Shown here: piece after piece, positions 19,082 to 27,000 of the stretch
Numbering within the stretch: position 1 is the stretch's first letter
Layout of the letters: every line of letters starts with the position of its first letter
Source of the DNA: Candidatus Faecicola pullistercoris
GTDB lineage: Bacteria > Bacillota > Clostridia > Christensenellales > CAG-917
Length of the DNA stretch: 64,000 nt
NCBI GenBank assembly: GCA_018714105.1
Contig: DVNW01000010.1
Span: 1 to 64,000, forward strand
Direction of reading: 5' to 3'
Made by a program: the position numbers and the translations under genes
Notes under the pieces: generated by a model
The model's input: the letters and a program-made list of their open reading frames with translations, nothing else
The model's database searches: none
Told to the model about the DNA's origin: nothing

Positions 19082-19153
19082 TGCCGAAAGGCTTTAACAC
19101 TACATATAGTAGTCGGTAAAAAACTTTTTCGGCATATATTGTTAATTATAGCA
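19082..19153 (-). promoter_or_regulatory. parE extended -10 promoter and hairpin leader
   Basis: TGCTATAAT (TATAAT at 19145-19150) is an extended -10 with no good -35. The transcribed leader contains the inverted repeat TGCCGAAA/TTTCGGCA (19127-19134 with 19082-19089) enclosing a smaller ACTAC/GTAGT hairpin, ending about 35 bases before parE. Whether it is regulatory is unknown. Confidence 0.4.
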
Positions 19154-19251
19154 TATTAACCGTTAAATTAAAAGCGAAATTAAAAGGTTTTTTGGCCCTA
19201 AATTCAAGCAATTTATGACTGTAAAGATTGTTATTATGACACAATTTAATA

Positions 19252-19280
19252 AGAATAAAGGGGAACGCGAGGCGTTCCCC
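19252..19280 (-). terminator. Terminator of the alpha/beta hydrolase gene
   Basis: Perfect 9-bp stem GGGGAACGC/GCGTTCCCC with a 3-base loop (19260-19280), followed on the minus strand by TTTATTCTT, about 27 bases past the stop. Confidence 0.75.
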
Positions 19281-19306
19281 CGGATTTTTCCGTTTCTTTT
19301 GATTGT

Positions 19307-20221
19307 TTATTTTCCTGCCACTCTGTTTATGAAGGCAAGCATATCGGCATAAACTTCGTCGCGGTTTGTTTCGAGAAGTATTTCGTGCCTCGCGCCGTCG
19401 TACAGTTTTACCGAAAGATCCTTTATGCCGAGATTTTTGTACATGCCGTAAAGTTTGTCAACCAGCTTGCCGCCGCCGCCTACAGGGTCGTCCCCTCCGC
19501 TGAATATGGCAATCGGCAGGGCTTTGTTTATTCTGTTAAGCCCTTCGCCGTACAGCCCTGCGAGACCTTTCATGAAATACTTGTAAAAGGCTATGCTCAT
19601 TACGCCGCCGCACTGCTCGTCGTCGAAATACTTTTTGTCCTCGGCATGGTCGCGGTTGAGCCAGGCAAACTTGACGCCTTCCTTTTTGAAAGGCTTGTTA
19701 TAGCTGCCGAAACTCAGTTTATCCATAAGCTTAGCCGTTTTCCTGCCGCCGCACGCTTTATACTGCATACCGGCTATCGCTCCGCCCAGTTTGGGCATTA
19801 TCCCCTTCATGCAGGCCGAGCCGGAAAGTATGACGCCGTCCGCCATACAGTCTTCCTGCTGAATGTAGCTTTGCGACAGAAAACTGCCGTAGCTGTGCCC
19901 CAGAAGTATAAGCGGTATCGAAGGATAGGTATTTTTCAGATATCGGGAAATTTCAATTTCGTCCTTAACGGTATCGGCGAATATATCGCCGTCGTGATAA
20001 CCGAGGTCGGCCTTTTTTTCGGTATTGCCGTGCGCCCTGTGGTCGTCTGCGAACACCACGTATCCGTTTTTGTTAAGAAATTTTGCAAAAGCGTCGTAAC
20101 GCCGGGCGTGTTCGGCCATGCCGTGCACTATCTGCACTATTCCCGACGGATTTTTAACCTCGTCCCACAAATAGCATTGCAGTACGGTATTGTCGAAACT
20201 TGTAAACTTTAAATACTTCAT
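19307..20221 (-). CDS. Alpha/beta hydrolase, monoacylglycerol-lipase-like
   Basis: Serine hydrolase of the S33 / monoacylglycerol lipase (lysophospholipase) type, 304 residues, no signal peptide. The oxyanion-hole segment is VHGMAEHARRY, the nucleophile elbow GHSYGS, the acid SGGDDPVGG and the catalytic His lies in GARHEILLE. The substrate is probably a lipid ester (inference). It is transcribed alone from a near-consensus promoter and ended by a clear hairpin, divergent from murG. Confidence 0.88.
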   Translation of the reverse strand: MKYLKFTSFDNTVLQCYLWDEVKNPSGIVQIVHGMAEHARRYDAFAKFLNKNGYVVFADDHRAHGNTEKKADLGYHDGDIFADTVKDEIEISRYLKNTYPSIPLILLGHSYGSFLSQSYIQQEDCMADGVILSGSACMKGIMPKLGGAIAGMQYKACGGRKTAKLMDKLSFGSYNKPFKKEGVKFAWLNRDHAEDKKYFDDEQCGGVMSIAFYKYFMKGLAGLYGEGLNRINKALPIAIFSGGDDPVGGGGKLVDKLYGMYKNLGIKDLSVKLYDGARHEILLETNRDEVYADMLAFINRVAGK

Positions 20222-20252
20222 AATATTCCGCCTTTATTTTGATATATATATG

Positions 20253-20281
20253 ATTATACATTATCACGGCCGTTAAATCAA
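20253..20281 (-). promoter_or_regulatory. Promoter of the alpha/beta hydrolase gene
   Basis: TTGATT (20276-20281), 17 bases, TATAAT (20253-20258), about 30 bases before the start codon. Confidence 0.7.
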
Positions 20282-20321
20282 GATTTTTTTAAAAATACGG
20301 TTTATTTTAAAACCCCCGTTT

Positions 20322-20350
20322 TTGGAAACAATCTTTAAAGTAAATAATAT
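20322..20350 (+). promoter_or_regulatory. Candidate murG promoter
   Basis: TTGGAA (20322-20327), 17 bases, TAATAT (20345-20350). It would give a leader of only about 13 bases before the murG ATG, so it is uncertain. Confidence 0.45.
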
Positions 20351-20369
20351 TAATAATCGAGAGGTGATT

Positions 20370-21404
20370 ATGAATACGGTTGTTTTGACGGGCGGCGGGA
20401 CCGCCGGGCACATTATGCCGTCGGTGGCTCTTATGCCCGAACTGGAAAAGTATTTCGACAAAATTGTTTTCATGGGCGGCAACGGCATGGAAAAAGACAT
20501 AGCCGCGGCATACAAACTCGATTTCCGCTCTACGGAAGCCGTACCTTTCAGGCGCGACGGCGTTCTTAAAAACCTGGCGGTGCCGTTCAAACTCTGCAAG
20601 GGCGTAAATCAGGCCGTGCGGATTTTAAAAGAACTTACGCCTTCGGTGGTTTTTTCCAAAGGAGGATACGCCTCGCTGCCCGCGGTCATCGCCGCAAAAA
20701 GATTGGGCATTCCCGTCGTGTGCCACGAAAGCGATTTCACTTTGGGGCTTGCAAATAAAATAGCCGTAAAGCTCGGCGCGACCTGTCTGGTATCGTTCAG
20801 ACAAACCGCCATGCAGGACCGGCGTTACCTTTATACCGGGCTGCCGGTACGCGAAAGCATATTCAACGGCAACGCGAGAAAAGCCCAAAACGAACTGGGC
20901 TTTACCAAAACGGGGCCCGTGCTTCTGGTAGTGGGCGGAAGCAGCGGCAGCCGCGCCTTGAACGAATGCGTGGCCGAAGCGCTTCCCCTTCTTACCCGTG
21001 AATATACCGTAGTTCACGTGTTAGGCAATAAAAACTCGACGGGCGTAGTGCGCGACCGTTATTATACCGTATCCTATACCGACCATATCGAGGATTATTA
21101 CGCCCTTGCCGACGTTGTGGTGTCGCGTGCCGGAGCGGGAGCCCTGTCCGAGCTTTCCGCCCTGCGCAAGTGCGTCGTGTTTATTCCTCTGCCTGCCGAC
21201 GTATCGAGAGGCGATCAATGCCTTAACGCGGATTACGCCGTTAAACTCGGTGCGGTCAGCCTTGACCAGAAAGACCTGACTCCGCAAAGACTTTGGGATG
21301 CAGTAACCCTCGCGCGGAAGACGCCTATGACCCCCGCGAGTCCGGTTGCCAACGCCCTGATTGTAAGGCATATCGTGCGGAAAGCGCGCGTATTGAAACA
21401 ATAA
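20370..21404 (+). CDS. murG: MurG, lipid II synthesis transferase
   Basis: Transfers GlcNAc from UDP-GlcNAc to undecaprenyl-PP-MurNAc-pentapeptide (lipid I) on the inner membrane face, giving lipid II. The 344 residues form two Rossmann domains: TGGGTAGHIMPSVAL at the N-terminus (lipid-phosphate loop), VVGGSSGSRALNE at mid-protein and DVVVSRAGAGALSELSAL for UDP-GlcNAc binding. GAGGTG lies just before the ATG at 20370; an in-frame ATG at 20322 lies inside the promoter region and is rejected. It stands outside a mur/fts cluster here. Confidence 0.93.
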   Translation: MNTVVLTGGGTAGHIMPSVALMPELEKYFDKIVFMGGNGMEKDIAAAYKLDFRSTEAVPFRRDGVLKNLAVPFKLCKGVNQAVRILKELTPSVVFSKGGYASLPAVIAAKRLGIPVVCHESDFTLGLANKIAVKLGATCLVSFRQTAMQDRRYLYTGLPVRESIFNGNARKAQNELGFTKTGPVLLVVGGSSGSRALNECVAEALPLLTREYTVVHVLGNKNSTGVVRDRYYTVSYTDHIEDYYALADVVVSRAGAGALSELSALRKCVVFIPLPADVSRGDQCLNADYAVKLGAVSLDQKDLTPQRLWDAVTLARKTPMTPASPVANALIVRHIVRKARVLKQ

Positions 21405-21506
21405 ATCGGATTTTTTCCGTTTGCACAATTTTTTGTCTTGATTTGCTAACCCCTACTACCTCCTCGGACAATATGCTATCATTGAATGCACCCGGAGGTC
21501 AGAAAA

Positions 21507-22886
21507 ATGAAAAACAATACCGCGAAATGGCTTGCGCTTACGCTGATGATAAGTTTAAGCGTACTGTGCTTTGCCGTATATTCCAAATACTACGGCGAGA
21601 AGGATTTATGGCAGGACACCGGCACTCACCCCAACGCCGACGCCGACGAAGGCGACGACTCTCCCGACGACGGGCAGAAACCCTCTGACGAAGACGATAC
21701 CCCGTCCGAAGACGAAACCGAACAGGGCCCGTATTATAACGAATTCCCCCGCGAAGCAAGCATAAAGGGCGACATATTGGTTCAGAACGTGGGCGGAGAC
21801 GCCGACGATCTGCTTAAGGAAGTACATAAATTCGGAGGCAAATATTACCTGATAATACAAACGGCTTCCGACGGCTACGACATAAAATCCGACGCGAACG
21901 GAATATCGGTAGCCGTACTCGACCAAAACCTCAGGTTGGAAAGCGTGCTGCGCGTAAGCGGCGAAACGGACGAAACCTTTCTCTACTCCAAACTGACGGC
22001 GGAAGGAATAATCATTGCCGCGAACGGCTCCGACTACACCAAACTTTATAAAATATCATTTACGTCCGAAAAGGAAAATTCCCTTTATCTTAACAAGTTT
22101 TATTCAACCGATATTTACTATAAAGGCGATCGGCTTTTCGTGTTCGGAGCAGAAGCCGGCTCTCTTTCGGTTACGGTAACGGACTTGTCGCTTAACCGCA
22201 TCAATTCCTCTTCGACGCCTGCCGAAGGAAGGCTTTCGCTTAAAGGCGTTTTTCCCGCAGGTAACGGTTTTAACCTTGCGGCGGTTTCGGATGCCGACAA
22301 AACGTATTTTTTCAATTATACGCCTAATACAGGTTTAAACGTTATTAAAATAATGGATAAAACCTCTGTTATGCAGATTATACCATTCAGCGAAAACGGG
22401 ACGAACATGTATGCCGCCATACTTTCCGACCAAAGCGGCCTCAATCTGGTCAAGACGGACGCCTCTTTCGAAACGCTGCTCAGCCGTCCTCTTGCCGAAG
22501 GAGAAAACGCCTTGCTCATTCCGATAAGCGGTAATTATATGACAGCGGTGTTCAAAGACGGCGAGTCGTGCGAAAGCAAGGTGTTCTGCTCGCATTTCGA
22601 CGAAATAATAAGCCTTGACATAAAAATCCGCGCGGAAAAAGTAACCGCTCTCTCTCCCGGCGGCGAAGGCGCATATCTTACTGCCGTAAGCGAGGGCAAA
22701 GTAATACTGTATTTTGTAAACTTTTACGAGGCAAAAATCCTGTACTCGTATGACGGCGGCGGAGATTACGCCTTTTTCGACGGCAATACCGCATTTATAT
22801 CGTCCTCGTCCGACGGGAATGAGTTTTCGGACAATTTCGGCCGTGCGGACGTATTCGCCCTGCGTCCTGTCGCGCCTGCGGCATAG
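21507..22886 (+). CDS. Membrane-anchored extracytoplasmic protein, unknown
   Basis: 459 residues, not recognised. An N-terminal membrane segment (WLALTLMISLSVLCFAVY) is followed by an acidic Asp/Glu/Pro/Ser-rich linker (about residues 25-70), then a long extracytoplasmic region of repeated short beta-strand units with LILQ/VFG-like cores, resembling a beta-propeller in rhythm. Only weak alternation is seen, not sequence repeats. GGAGG lies 10 bases before the ATG at 21507. It may be co-expressed with murG, 102 bases upstream, or use an extended -10 (TGCTATCAT) near 21469-21480. It ends at a strong terminator. Confidence 0.65.
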   Translation: MKNNTAKWLALTLMISLSVLCFAVYSKYYGEKDLWQDTGTHPNADADEGDDSPDDGQKPSDEDDTPSEDETEQGPYYNEFPREASIKGDILVQNVGGDADDLLKEVHKFGGKYYLIIQTASDGYDIKSDANGISVAVLDQNLRLESVLRVSGETDETFLYSKLTAEGIIIAANGSDYTKLYKISFTSEKENSLYLNKFYSTDIYYKGDRLFVFGAEAGSLSVTVTDLSLNRINSSSTPAEGRLSLKGVFPAGNGFNLAAVSDADKTYFFNYTPNTGLNVIKIMDKTSVMQIIPFSENGTNMYAAILSDQSGLNLVKTDASFETLLSRPLAEGENALLIPISGNYMTAVFKDGESCESKVFCSHFDEIISLDIKIRAEKVTALSPGGEGAYLTAVSEGKVILYFVNFYEAKILYSYDGGGDYAFFDGNTAFISSSSDGNEFSDNFGRADVFALRPVAPAA

Positions 22887-22907
22887 CCCTGTATTACCTT
22901 CATAAAC

Positions 22908-22943
22908 GAAAAAGCGGCCCCCTTCATGGAAGGCCGCTTTTTC
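22908..22943. terminator. Bidirectional terminator
   Basis: GAAAAAGCGGCC and GGCCGCTTTTTC form a perfect 12-bp stem with A and T tracts. It serves both converging units: the anchored-protein gene on the left and the phage-like cassette on the right, whose last stop codon abuts it. Confidence 0.9.
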
Positions 22944-23189
22944 TCATTCCGCGGAGACTTCGGTCCGTTCAGGCTCCTCGTCCTCCGCCGGCGCGGCGGG
23001 CGCGTCGCTTCCGCCGGTGCCGCCCGAGGTCAATACGCCCAGAACAATCATTACCGAACACAAAGCCGTTACCGCCGCGTTTACGCCCGGCGCGTCGATT
23101 TTTACGCCCAAAGTCTGCAAAAATATGACTACGGCGCCCGCCAGGCTTATCCAGAATCCGCTGCTTTTAATTTTATCCTTCAAATTCAC
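22944..23189 (-). CDS. Phage holin-like protein
   Basis: 81 residues with two hydrophobic segments (FWISLAGAVVIFLQTLG and VTALCSVMIVLGVLT) separated by a short turn and followed by a charged, Pro/Glu-rich tail, the pattern of small Gram-positive phage holins. The GTG at 23189 is chosen because GGAG lies 7 bases before it; the ATG two codons earlier is only one base from the GGAG. It overlaps the preceding gene and is last in the phage-like operon. No endolysin gene accompanies it. Confidence 0.75.
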   Translation of the reverse strand: MNLKDKIKSSGFWISLAGAVVIFLQTLGVKIDAPGVNAAVTALCSVMIVLGVLTSGGTGGSDAPAAPAEDEEPERTEVSAE

Positions 23190-23433
23190 TCGCATTCTCC
23201 TTTTTTAACTTTATAACGGGCACGACGGCGGAGTTCATCATGCTTTTGATTTCCGCCACGTCCTCCTTGATGTCACCCACTACCGAAAGACTGGCCCCGA
23301 GAGTGTCTATGGTCTTGCGGTAACTCTGTTCGCGCGTGCGCCCGTCTTTAAGCTGATACAGAAACAGAAACACAAACAGTACCGCCCAAATACCGTTTGC
23401 CGCCGCAAGTTTCAAAAGTTCGACGGCTTCCAT
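23173..23433 (-). CDS. BhlA/UviB-type holin-like protein
   Basis: 86 residues. The N-terminal helix NGIWAVLFVFLFLYQL is followed directly by a charged segment (KDGRTREQSYRK) and a coiled coil, the signature of the BhlA/UviB family linked to bacteriocin release and phage lysis. Its ATG overlaps the preceding stop (TGATG), so it is translated by coupling. It overlaps the holin-like gene at its 3' end. Confidence 0.8.
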   Translation of the reverse strand: MEAVELLKLAAANGIWAVLFVFLFLYQLKDGRTREQSYRKTIDTLGASLSVVGDIKEDVAEIKSMMNSAVVPVIKLKKENASEFEG

Positions 23434-24464
23434 CAGCTTTTATACCTTACCACGCCGTCCTTTCGGTCTTTGAGAACCTTTTTGAGGGTGTCGTAGTAAT
23501 TACCGAGATAGTATTTCATGTTGCCGCTTGCTTCGAGGGCGTCGTAAGCAACGTCGGGCGAAAGCGTAAGATAGAATTCAAGAGCCATATTGTAACGCTT
23601 GGCGTAATTATCCTGCTTTGCTCCCGAATAGCCGTACTCTTTTTCGTATTCGGCAAGCTGTTCGGCGGCTTTCTGCTTCTGCTCCTGCAAATCCTGTTTG
23701 TAATCGGCGATATCCTTTTCTCTCTGCAGGGCGTACTCCGCGTTTTTGCGGTCTACTTCGGCGTTGTATTCGGCCGCTTCTTTGGCAAGGGCGCGGCTCT
23801 GCTCTTCGAGTTGGGCTATCTTCTGCGTAAGCTCTCCGGCATACTGCAAATCGAGATCGTCCAGCGATTTTTGCCTTTCTTTTTCAAGCGCGTCTATTTC
23901 GCCGCGCAGAGAAGTTACCGCGGCGTCGTATTTGTCTATGGCGTCAAGGCGCGCGCTCTCGGCCGCGAGATCGTAGTCTTTCAGCCTTTCGGTGATTATA
24001 GAACTGCGCTGCACTCCCCTTTTCAGAGCTTCGTCGGAAGCGGCGTTTTTAAGGTTAAGGTAACTGCTCGCTATATCGTTTACGGCCTGCTGTTTATCCT
24101 GCTCGCTTCGGGCGATTTCGTCGGTGATTTTTTGAAGGTTTTCTTCCGCACGGGTGTTTATTTTGTTTTGGGCTTCGCTGTAATCGGCCCGCAAAACGTC
24201 TTCGGCTTCCTGCCGTATCTGCTCGTCCGTTTTCGGCGTGTAGTCTATCTTTTCAAGCCCGCTGTCCGACGGAAAGAGCTTTTCGTAATCGGGCTCCGTT
24301 TCCTCGGGCAAAGTACTGTTATATTCCTGTTCGAGCTGTTTGAGCGCTTCGACCAGAGCTTCTTCTTGTTTTGCGGCTTCGCCCACCGCCTGAGCCCGTT
24401 CTTCGGTCAGCTGTTGCTTGGTTTTGAACAGCCTTTTGAATTCCTCCCAAAACGCGTTAGCCAT
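23433..24464 (-). CDS. Coiled-coil virion-module protein, unknown
   Basis: 343 residues, almost entirely charged heptad-like helix from about 10 to 285, rich in Glu, Lys, Gln and Ala, ending in a folded-looking tail with Tyr clusters (NMKYYLGNYYDTLKK). It follows the nozzle gene, so an internal ejection protein, a fibre-like protein or a chaperone are all possible; no family is recognised. GGAGGT precedes the ATG at 24464; a GTG three codons earlier has weaker support. Confidence 0.6.
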   Translation of the reverse strand: MANAFWEEFKRLFKTKQQLTEERAQAVGEAAKQEEALVEALKQLEQEYNSTLPEETEPDYEKLFPSDSGLEKIDYTPKTDEQIRQEAEDVLRADYSEAQNKINTRAEENLQKITDEIARSEQDKQQAVNDIASSYLNLKNAASDEALKRGVQRSSIITERLKDYDLAAESARLDAIDKYDAAVTSLRGEIDALEKERQKSLDDLDLQYAGELTQKIAQLEEQSRALAKEAAEYNAEVDRKNAEYALQREKDIADYKQDLQEQKQKAAEQLAEYEKEYGYSGAKQDNYAKRYNMALEFYLTLSPDVAYDALEASGNMKYYLGNYYDTLKKVLKDRKDGVVRYKS

Positions 24465-24564
24465 TTGTCGCACCTCCCGCTTCGAGCTCGGCTACCTTTT
24501 TTTCCAAAAGAAAAAGCCTTTTTTTGATTTGTTCGATGACAGATAAAATTTCTTTCAGTTCCAT
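24457..24564 (-). CDS. 35-residue coiled-coil micro-protein
   Basis: Small gene between the nozzle and coiled-coil genes: ATG at 24564 with AAGGAGG 5 bases upstream, TAA at 24457-24459, overlapping the next start by 8 bases. The product is one amphipathic helix (VIEQIKKRLFLLEKKVAELE) ending in GGATNG. The strong ribosome-binding site and overlap argue for real translation, perhaps also coupling the next gene. Confidence 0.65.
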   Translation of the reverse strand: MELKEILSVIEQIKKRLFLLEKKVAELEAGGATNG

Positions 24565-24574
24565 TGTTCCTCCT

Positions 24575-26056
24575 TTATCCGCGCGTTAGCGCAAATTCCA
24601 GCACGGGATTGGTGATGTCGGCTACGGGCCCCGTGCACGAAATATAAAATCCCGCCTTCGAGCAAGCGCGGTTGACCACTATTTTCACGGGGCTGTCGCT
24701 GCCCTTTATATGGTATTGCTCGGTGTGGTCGTCCGTGGTAATGCCAACCGTAACGTCGTATGCGGTATTGATATAAAAATTACGCAGGGCTTTTTTCCTG
24801 TCGGGATACCCGAAATCCCTCGGGGCCACGGACCAGTGTTTGGGCAGTACGGTGCCGAACACCCTTCCCGATTTGTTGAATTCGCCTATCCTGTTCGAAT
24901 ACTGATTGTGGAAAATCGACAGTACCGAACTCTGATGCAGTATGTTTACCGCCAGCATTCTGCGTATATCCACCCCTCTTATAAGCTGAAATTTACGATT
25001 TACCGTATTGTAAATAAGCAGAGTGTTGTTTTTCATAAAATTCAGCTGTTCGCAAAGAATCTGGTTGGAGTCGAAATAATTGAGACAACACGCAAGATAA
25101 TAAACGCCGTTGATAAAGGCGGCGTTGGCATGCGACTTGACGCCTACCAGCCTAGACGTGATGCCCTTTATGAGAAGATTTACCGAGTACCCGTTAAAGG
25201 AATATATGCCGTCTTCGGCCATAAAAATTATACTGTCGCCCGCGGAGGCGATGGTATCGGTAAGGATACGGCCCGAACCTATATAAAGTTTATTTACGGT
25301 AAATTCGCTCTGTTGCTGATAAGCCGTAAGCCTTTCGATGCCGTAATCTCTGAAAATATACAGATAATCGAGAAAACTTATCACGTAATTCAGCCGTCCG
25401 CCCTCGTCGTCGAAGTTGATGAAACCTCCTTCCTGGGAGGAAATTTTCCAGTTCATCGGGTCGAAGTCGTCGCTGAACCAAAGAGAATTTCCCTCTCCCG
25501 CAATCGTCGCGAAAATACGCTCGTTGTGCACGCACATCGAAGTTATGTTCGGAGCGTCGCCGATATGCACGACCGTGCTTCCGTCGTACATAAACAGCCC
25601 GGCTATTTCGGACGACAGCAGAAATACGTCTTTGTTGTTGTACCTGTAACAACAACTGCATTCCCTGCCCGACGCGCCCAGATTCTGAATTTTGTGAAAA
25701 ACGTCTCTCTCGAAAACTTTGGTCTCGTAAAAGTAGCCGTCGCTGGCTTTGACGATCAGACGGTCGTCCCTCTTTCCTCTTTCGAAATCGAAACGCTTGT
25801 AAAGATGAATGTACTCTATGGCAATGCTTTCGTCCTCGAACCGGGGCAACTCGTGATACGTGCTTTCGCCAAGCAGATACCTGCACGTTCCGTCGGTTAT
25901 GCCGAAACCGCTTTTAAGCGATTTGTCCTCGAAAGTAAAATTATATGCGAAAGAACTGTATCCCAAAGGCAGAAGTTCCTCTTCGGTGTCGACGCTTATT
26001 CCCTCGAACGCCGGAATTCTGACCCTGAGAGTACTGGTTGGCACCCGTCCCTTCAT
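24575..26056 (-). CDS. Short-tail nozzle/hub protein (gp12/gp10-like)
   Basis: 493 residues made of repeated beta units with DGxY/IGDAP/FSxD-type turns (for example WFSDDFDPMNW and MAEDGIYSFNGYSV), as in beta-propeller tail proteins such as T7 gp12 and P22 gp10. The position directly after a head-tail adaptor gene supports that role. Its ATG overlaps the adaptor stop (TGATG), with GGAGG 8 bases upstream; the earlier GTG is less likely. The assignment rests on fold rhythm and gene order. Confidence 0.6.
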   Translation of the reverse strand: MKGRVPTSTLRVRIPAFEGISVDTEEELLPLGYSSFAYNFTFEDKSLKSGFGITDGTCRYLLGESTYHELPRFEDESIAIEYIHLYKRFDFERGKRDDRLIVKASDGYFYETKVFERDVFHKIQNLGASGRECSCCYRYNNKDVFLLSSEIAGLFMYDGSTVVHIGDAPNITSMCVHNERIFATIAGEGNSLWFSDDFDPMNWKISSQEGGFINFDDEGGRLNYVISFLDYLYIFRDYGIERLTAYQQQSEFTVNKLYIGSGRILTDTIASAGDSIIFMAEDGIYSFNGYSVNLLIKGITSRLVGVKSHANAAFINGVYYLACCLNYFDSNQILCEQLNFMKNNTLLIYNTVNRKFQLIRGVDIRRMLAVNILHQSSVLSIFHNQYSNRIGEFNKSGRVFGTVLPKHWSVAPRDFGYPDRKKALRNFYINTAYDVTVGITTDDHTEQYHIKGSDSPVKIVVNRACSKAGFYISCTGPVADITNPVLEFALTRG

Positions 26057-26586
26057 CAGCTCCACCTCCTCGCTTTGAGATACTTTGACGAGCCTTTGTT
26101 TTTAAGCCGCAGAAGGCTTTCTTTGAACTTTGCCGCAAATGCCTCGGCCATATCGGACATATTGTTTCGATAGCAGTATTCCGCGCATACTCCTTCGGCA
26201 AACAGCCATTCGGGAATTCTCGTGTCGGACAGCTCGCCGTCGAAAGCAAACTCGTCGGGCAAGTAGGCATATTCGATTTCGCCCTCGCCCCTGAACGTGC
26301 TTTCGATATAATCGGGATACAGCTTATAGCCTTTGGCAATGCCGTCCTTCCGCACGGCAACCACGTACAGAATACGCTTCGCAAGCGCCGACACCTCGGC
26401 AAACCCCTCGTCGAAAACGGCTTTTTCTCTGGCTACAAGAGGAAGATAATCGGTAGCAATCTCGCAGTAAACGCTGTTGGCGGCGTCCAGAAGCGCTTTC
26501 ACGACGGAATCCTCGCCGTCGTTGTGCGCTTCGGGGTCCATACCCAGCTTGGACAGGCACTCGGAAATAATATTTTTTACAAGCAT
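26056..26586 (-). CDS. Head-tail adaptor (gp11/gp4-like)
   Basis: 176 residues, helical, with the layout of podovirus adaptors: an N-terminal helix (NIISECLSKLGMDPE), a helix-rich core with REKAVFDEGFAEVSALAKR, a beta segment on a YP-containing turn, and WLFAEGVCAEYCYR near the end. It lies between capsid and nozzle genes, where T7-like and P22-like phages encode the adaptor joining portal and tail. AGGAG precedes the start. Confidence 0.6.
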   Translation of the reverse strand: MLVKNIISECLSKLGMDPEAHNDGEDSVVKALLDAANSVYCEIATDYLPLVAREKAVFDEGFAEVSALAKRILYVVAVRKDGIAKGYKLYPDYIESTFRGEGEIEYAYLPDEFAFDGELSDTRIPEWLFAEGVCAEYCYRNNMSDMAEAFAAKFKESLLRLKNKGSSKYLKARRWS

Positions 26587-26596
26587 GGCAATTCTC

Positions 26597-26947
26597 CTAT
26601 ATCTCGTCGTAAGACGGTACGTATTCTCCCCGTTCGGATTTCAGATAGGATATAAGAGCCTTTGCTTTAAGCGCGATTTCCTCCCGGCGTTTGCCTTCCG
26701 CGGCTTCCAGGCTCGCGTTGGCCCATTCGATTTCGGCCAGCAGTCTGTCCAGTCTTTCCTTTCTCGTTTTTCTGAGATACCTGACCGTACGCTCGTCCAG
26801 CGCGGCGAAAGGCACCACGCATTGCCTTTCGCCTCCGACGAACACCTCGTATCGCTCTTTTTGGGTATTATAGTAAATGTCGTAACGCGCGTCTATTTCT
26901 TTTATTCTTGACGCAACGTCGAAAAGGTCTGCTTCTATCTTATACAT
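26597..26947 (-). CDS. Phage-module protein, unknown
   Basis: 116 residues. The first half is a compact alpha/beta segment (FDVASRIKEIDARYDIYYN, then a beta hairpin YEVFVGGERQCVVPF); the second half is a basic helix pair. No family is named with confidence. GGGAGG precedes the ATG at 26947; a longer upstream frame covers a hairpin and Arg-rich non-protein-like sequence and is rejected. Its place after the capsid gene suggests a head-completion or decoration role. Confidence 0.6.
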   Translation of the reverse strand: MYKIEADLFDVASRIKEIDARYDIYYNTQKERYEVFVGGERQCVVPFAALDERTVRYLRKTRKERLDRLLAEIEWANASLEAAEGKRREEIALKAKALISYLKSERGEYVPSYDEI

Positions 26948-26964
26948 AACGGTCCTCCCGGAAA

Positions 26965-26990
26965 CCGTTCTGCGGAAACCCGCAGAACGG
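26965..26990 (-). terminator. Hairpin directly downstream of the capsid gene
   Basis: Perfect 11-bp stem CCGTTCTGCGG/CCGCAGAACGG with a 4-base loop, 10 bases after the capsid stop. Only three T residues follow before the next ribosome-binding site, so it would act as a leaky terminator or 3'-end stabiliser, allowing more capsid than downstream protein. Confidence 0.6.
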
Positions 26991-27000
26991 AAAAACAGCG

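Noticed and set aside
23397-24527. 376-codon plus-strand frame opposite the coiled-coil gene, rich in Phe, Leu and Val
   Set aside because: Hydrophobic look comes from reading Glu/Lys/Gln codons in reverse; no start signal, and the minus frame has a good ribosome-binding site.
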